DNA from: Deltaproteobacteria bacterium
Lineage (GTDB): Bacteria; Desulfobacterota; DSM-4660; Desulfatiglandales; Desulfatiglandaceae
Length of the DNA stretch: 16,709 nt
Direction: 5' to 3'
Assembly (NCBI GenBank): GCA_018644785.1
Contig: JABGPV010000097.1
Location: forward strand, 1 to 16,709
The notes under the pieces were generated by a model that saw nothing but the letters and a program-made list of their open reading frames with translations, searched no databases and was not told where the DNA came from. Below, one piece after another: positions 14,348-16,709 of this stretch. How positions within the stretch are numbered: position 1 is the first letter of the stretch; every line of letters starts with the position of its first letter. The translations under genes and the position numbers were made by a program.

Positions 14348-15646
14348 ATGAAGACATGTTTATCCATAAAAGGGGATATTCTGCCGGGGCGATATTCTGA
14401 ATTGGAAAAACAAATTCTGTCAGAGTGTGTCGGTTGCGGCATTTGTGTTTCAGCTTGTCCGGTGCTTCCAATGAGCAATCTTAGCAAAGTACAAGCAAAA
14501 GACATTAGCGAGGAAGTTGTAGGCGTTTTGAGAGGAACATGCGTTTCTGAAGATGTCATAGAGAGAGCTTTTGCTTGCAGCAGATGCGGAATATGTATCG
14601 ACATCTGTCCCAAAGACCTGAACGTCTATGATTTACAACAAGCGTTGCGTTGTCGGATTATGTCAGCGGGCGGTAGGGACCTAAAGTTTCCAAATCTCCT
14701 TATTAATGGACGTATTTGGGATACCAATACCATAGATGAAGCGCTTGTGAGCATCCAGGCAAAGCCATGGGATCGACCCTGGGTTGATGAAATTCCACAA
14801 AATCCAAAGGCAGTGGATACAGTGCTTTTTCTGGGATGCCATAACCGCCGCCATGTGTCGACCATATCCACAGTCGTTGATATCCTTAAATCTCTTCAAC
14901 TTGAATTCGTGACGGTTGGAGGTGGAAATCTATGCTGCGGCACACCGGCTCAAATTACAGGAAGGCTATCCGATGGAGACAAACAAGGAAGTCAGTTGAT
15001 ATCGGCGCTTTCGAGATACAAGCCCAGAGAGGTTATTGTGATCTGCCCCGCATGCCATTACAGAATGGAAAAAGAAATTTCGCATTTCTGCAATGTCCCC
15101 TTCGCAATAAGGCATGTCCATACAACGATCGCTGAAAGATTGCACAAGGCTTCTTTTGTCCAGGAATTAGATAGAAAAGTGACATTTCATGACCCATGCA
15201 AACTGGGAAGAATGTCCGGGGATTATGAATCCGCGCGTACGGTTCTTAGAGAGATCCCTGGCGTCTCGCTTGTGGAAATGGCTGATAACAGGAAAGAGTC
15301 CATGTGTTGCGGGGGAACAGCGTGGCTGTACAATCCGGATTATGCTGAGAGGCTTCGCAAGAGTGCTATGCGGTGCGCAGCAGAGACTGGAGCGGATGTA
15401 CTCGCTACGGCCTGTTTGTTCTGTCATGAAAACTTCAGTAAAGTCTCTTCTGAATATTCTTATGAAATCCTGGATGTGTTAGAGCTGCTTGGGGAAGGGA
15501 TGGGGGTGAGGCACGAAAATAAATTGAAAAAATATGCAACCTACAACAATCCTGAAAAGGTTATCAACGAGGCGGGAGCGTATATTGACGTCAGTTCTTA
15601 TAAAAGAGCGGACTTATTGCAATTCTTACGGGTGTTTTTCGGATAG
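14348..15646 (+). CDS. HdrD/GlpC-type iron-sulfur protein with two CCG domains
   Basis: This 432-residue protein has two [4Fe-4S] ferredoxin motifs, C27/C30/C33/C37 and C77/C80/C83/C87, each ending in CP. Two full cysteine-rich CCG domains follow: C164-x31-CC-x35-C233-x2-C236 and C284-x35-CC-x34-C356-x2-C359. This is the layout of heterodisulfide reductase HdrD, glycolate oxidase GlcF, GlpC and the C-terminal part of the thiol:fumarate reductase subunit TfrB. CCG domains can hold a noncubane [4Fe-4S] cluster or act as electron relays to quinone or thiol/disulfide. No membrane segments are seen. It is probably the electron partner of the flavoprotein two genes upstream. GGAGGG lies 11 nt before ATG 14348. 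A longer frame from 14159 overlaps the DUF169 gene and is not credible. Confidence 0.9.
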   Translation: MKTCLSIKGDILPGRYSELEKQILSECVGCGICVSACPVLPMSNLSKVQAKDISEEVVGVLRGTCVSEDVIERAFACSRCGICIDICPKDLNVYDLQQALRCRIMSAGGRDLKFPNLLINGRIWDTNTIDEALVSIQAKPWDRPWVDEIPQNPKAVDTVLFLGCHNRRHVSTISTVVDILKSLQLEFVTVGGGNLCCGTPAQITGRLSDGDKQGSQLISALSRYKPREVIVICPACHYRMEKEISHFCNVPFAIRHVHTTIAERLHKASFVQELDRKVTFHDPCKLGRMSGDYESARTVLREIPGVSLVEMADNRKESMCCGGTAWLYNPDYAERLRKSAMRCAAETGADVLATACLFCHENFSKVSSEYSYEILDVLELLGEGMGVRHENKLKKYATYNNPEKVINEAGAYIDVSSYKRADLLQFLRVFFG

Positions 15647-15753
15647 TTGAGGCCCTTATAGTTCGCTATTGGGAATTCAACCAGTGATGAACGGCTTATT
15701 TGAAAATAAATAATGTTTCTAACATAATCAACGAGCACTTAGGAGAGGGAGAT

Positions 15754-16137
15754 ATGAATGCATCTTTGAAAGACAATAAGCAAATTGTCCGGGAGTTTTA
15801 TGATTCACTCATCAACAAGAAAGATTTTCAAGCCGCGCTAAAGCACGTAGGCAAAAACTACACGCAGCATAATCCGACCGTAGGCGATGGTATCGATGGT
15901 TTGAAGGCATTCTTTGATTGGCGCAACAGAAAATTTCCCGAATCACGGATGGTGATCAAACGAATTTTGGCTGAAGGAGACTTCGTTGTTTGCCATGTTC
16001 ATTCGCTTCGAGTGCCGGGGAAAGTGGAACTTGCTGCCATTGACATCTTTCGGTTGGAGGATGGGGAAATTTGTGAACACTGGGATGTTGTTCAGGAAAT
16101 CCCGAACGATGCTGAAAATACGAACAGCATGTTTTGA
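15754..16137 (+). CDS. SnoaL-like (NTF2-fold) protein
   Basis: This 127-residue protein shows the SnoaL-like polyketide-cyclase family pattern: IVREFYDSLINKKDF, then KNYTQHNPTVGDG, ILAEGDFVVCHVH, IDIFRLEDGEICEHWDVVQEIP and a terminal NSMF. Members adopt a small cone-shaped fold with a hydrophobic pocket; some are cyclases, isomerases or hydrolases, many are uncharacterised. AGGAGAGGG lies just before ATG 15754, which fixes the start; a TTG at 15700 would add 18 residues without family similarity. It is 107 bp after the Fe-S gene and may belong to the same transcript. It is not closely similar to the NTF2-fold protein at 2851-3368, so the window holds two distinct members. No signal peptide, so cytoplasmic. 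Confidence 0.9.
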   Translation: MNASLKDNKQIVREFYDSLINKKDFQAALKHVGKNYTQHNPTVGDGIDGLKAFFDWRNRKFPESRMVIKRILAEGDFVVCHVHSLRVPGKVELAAIDIFRLEDGEICEHWDVVQEIPNDAENTNSMF

Positions 16138-16259
16138 GGCGCCAAATCCCTTGTCTTCCCGACAGCTGACGAATGAGGCACATGATGTGAAACAATGAGA
16201 GATATGATTGAAATTGCACCTGTTGTTTGTCCCGGGAAGAGAATGAAAGGAGTAGGACC

Positions 16260-16709
16260 GTGAAAGAGAGTCTTTTGGATAACAAGAAAATCCTTATTGT
16301 GGATGATGAACCCGATGTCCTTGAAACGCTGTCGGAGCTCCTTCCCATGTGTGAACTGGTTGAGGCCTCCACATATGAGGCGGCCAAACAGCGATTGGAG
16401 ACCGAGCGTTTCCACATGGCGATCCTGGATATTATGGGAGTCGATGGGTATTCACTGCTGGAGATCGCTAACAGCAAGAAGATTCCCGTAGTGATGTTAA
16501 CCGCTCATGCCCTGAGCGTCCAAGATACTGTCAAGTCATTCAAAAATGGGGCGGCTTCCTATGTCCCGAAGGAAAAAATCACGGAAATTGTGACGTTTTT
16601 GAATGACATATTAGAAGCTCGGGAAAATGGGAAAAGTCATGCGTGGCGGTGGCTGGACCGGCTGGGTTCCTATTACGACAAAAAATTCGGTTCAGACTGG
16701 AAAAAGCAT
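16260..16709 (+). CDS. response regulator receiver protein (3' end outside the window)
   Basis: From GTG 16260 an open frame runs to the window end with 150 codons and no stop. AAAGGAG at 16246-16252 is 7 nt upstream and supports the GTG start; the nearby ATG 16242 gives a frame that stops after six codons. The protein is a CheY-like receiver: acidic pair D15/D16, phosphoacceptor D57 (LDIMG), T81 (MLTAH) and K104 (YVPK) are all present. After the receiver there is only a short tail with WRWLDRLGSYYDKKFG and no DNA-binding or output domain so far, so it may be a single-domain regulator that acts by protein contact. It is 122 bp from the previous gene and may start a separate signalling unit. 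Confidence 0.88.
   Translation, partial: MKESLLDNKKILIVDDEPDVLETLSELLPMCELVEASTYEAAKQRLETERFHMAILDIMGVDGYSLLEIANSKKIPVVMLTAHALSVQDTVKSFKNGAASYVPKEKITEIVTFLNDILEARENGKSHAWRWLDRLGSYYDKKFGSDWKKH

Noticed and set aside
15696..15709. TTATTT-GA-AAATAA palindrome before the second SnoaL-like gene
   Set aside because: Short and purely AT, expected by chance in an AT-rich gap.
15700..15753. TTG start giving an 18-residue longer SnoaL-like protein
   Set aside because: No ribosome binding site at the TTG, whereas AGGAGAGGG directly precedes ATG 15754.
16154..16240. 8-bp inverted repeat TCTTCCCG / CGGGAAGA between the SnoaL-like gene and the response regulator
   Set aside because: The arms are 71 nt apart and short, so it could easily be chance; no T tract follows.

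Overview
The window holds one long stretch of genes, all on the + strand, that reads as a catabolic gene cluster of an anaerobic bacterium. The gene content (TRAP transporter, CoA ligase, two Fe-S/flavin old-yellow-enzyme reductases, a soluble molybdopterin enzyme, a fumarate-reductase-type flavoprotein, a DUF169 protein and an HdrD/GlpC-type iron-sulfur protein) resembles sulfate-reducing or syntrophic Desulfobacterota. That placement is inferred from gene types and motif style, not from a marker gene. There are no rRNA or tRNA genes, CRISPR arrays or transposase genes.

Layout. Positions 1-330 are non-coding, with a long imperfect hairpin (71-128) and a C-run/G-run hairpin (147-162). A TetR-family regulator follows (331-915), then an intergenic region with a possible operator (1011-1038). 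Next come an AMP-forming acyl-CoA ligase (1108-2739), a secreted-looking SnoaL/NTF2-fold protein whose reading frame is broken or recoded (2851-3368), and a complete TRAP transporter: dctP 3382-4422, a strong hairpin at 4449-4483, dctQ 4553-5035 and dctM 5028-6335. Two old-yellow-enzyme family reductases follow: a short Fe-S form (6346-7545) and a full FadH-like form (7589-9610).

Positions 9655-9779 carry a small decayed copy of part of the downstream flavoprotein gene. After it lies a molybdopterin oxidoreductase gene interrupted by an apparent one-base deletion near 10650 (9858-11941). Then come the intact flavoprotein (12048-13517), a DUF169 protein (13531-14304) and a two-cluster, two-CCG-domain iron-sulfur protein (14348-15646). 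A second SnoaL-like protein (15754-16137) and the start of a response regulator (16260 to the window end) close the window.

How the genes may work together (inference): the TRAP system imports an organic acid anion, the ligase makes its CoA thioester, the two OYE reductases and the flavoprotein reduce conjugated C=C bonds, the HdrD-like protein passes electrons to or from the flavoprotein, and the NTF2-fold proteins catalyse an isomerisation, cyclisation or dehydration. The set (CoA ligase, two OYE/FadH-type reductases, NTF2-fold proteins, fumarate-reductase-type flavoprotein, transporter) parallels the bile-acid-inducible (bai) gene set of 7-alpha-dehydroxylating Clostridia. The substrate could therefore be a steroid- or terpenoid-like acid, although unsaturated aromatic or fatty acids fit as well.

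Several signs show recent rearrangement: a duplicated signal-peptide/start region before dctP, a tandem-duplicated ribosome binding site and start, a flavoprotein gene fragment flanking the molybdoenzyme gene, and two separate apparent one-base losses.
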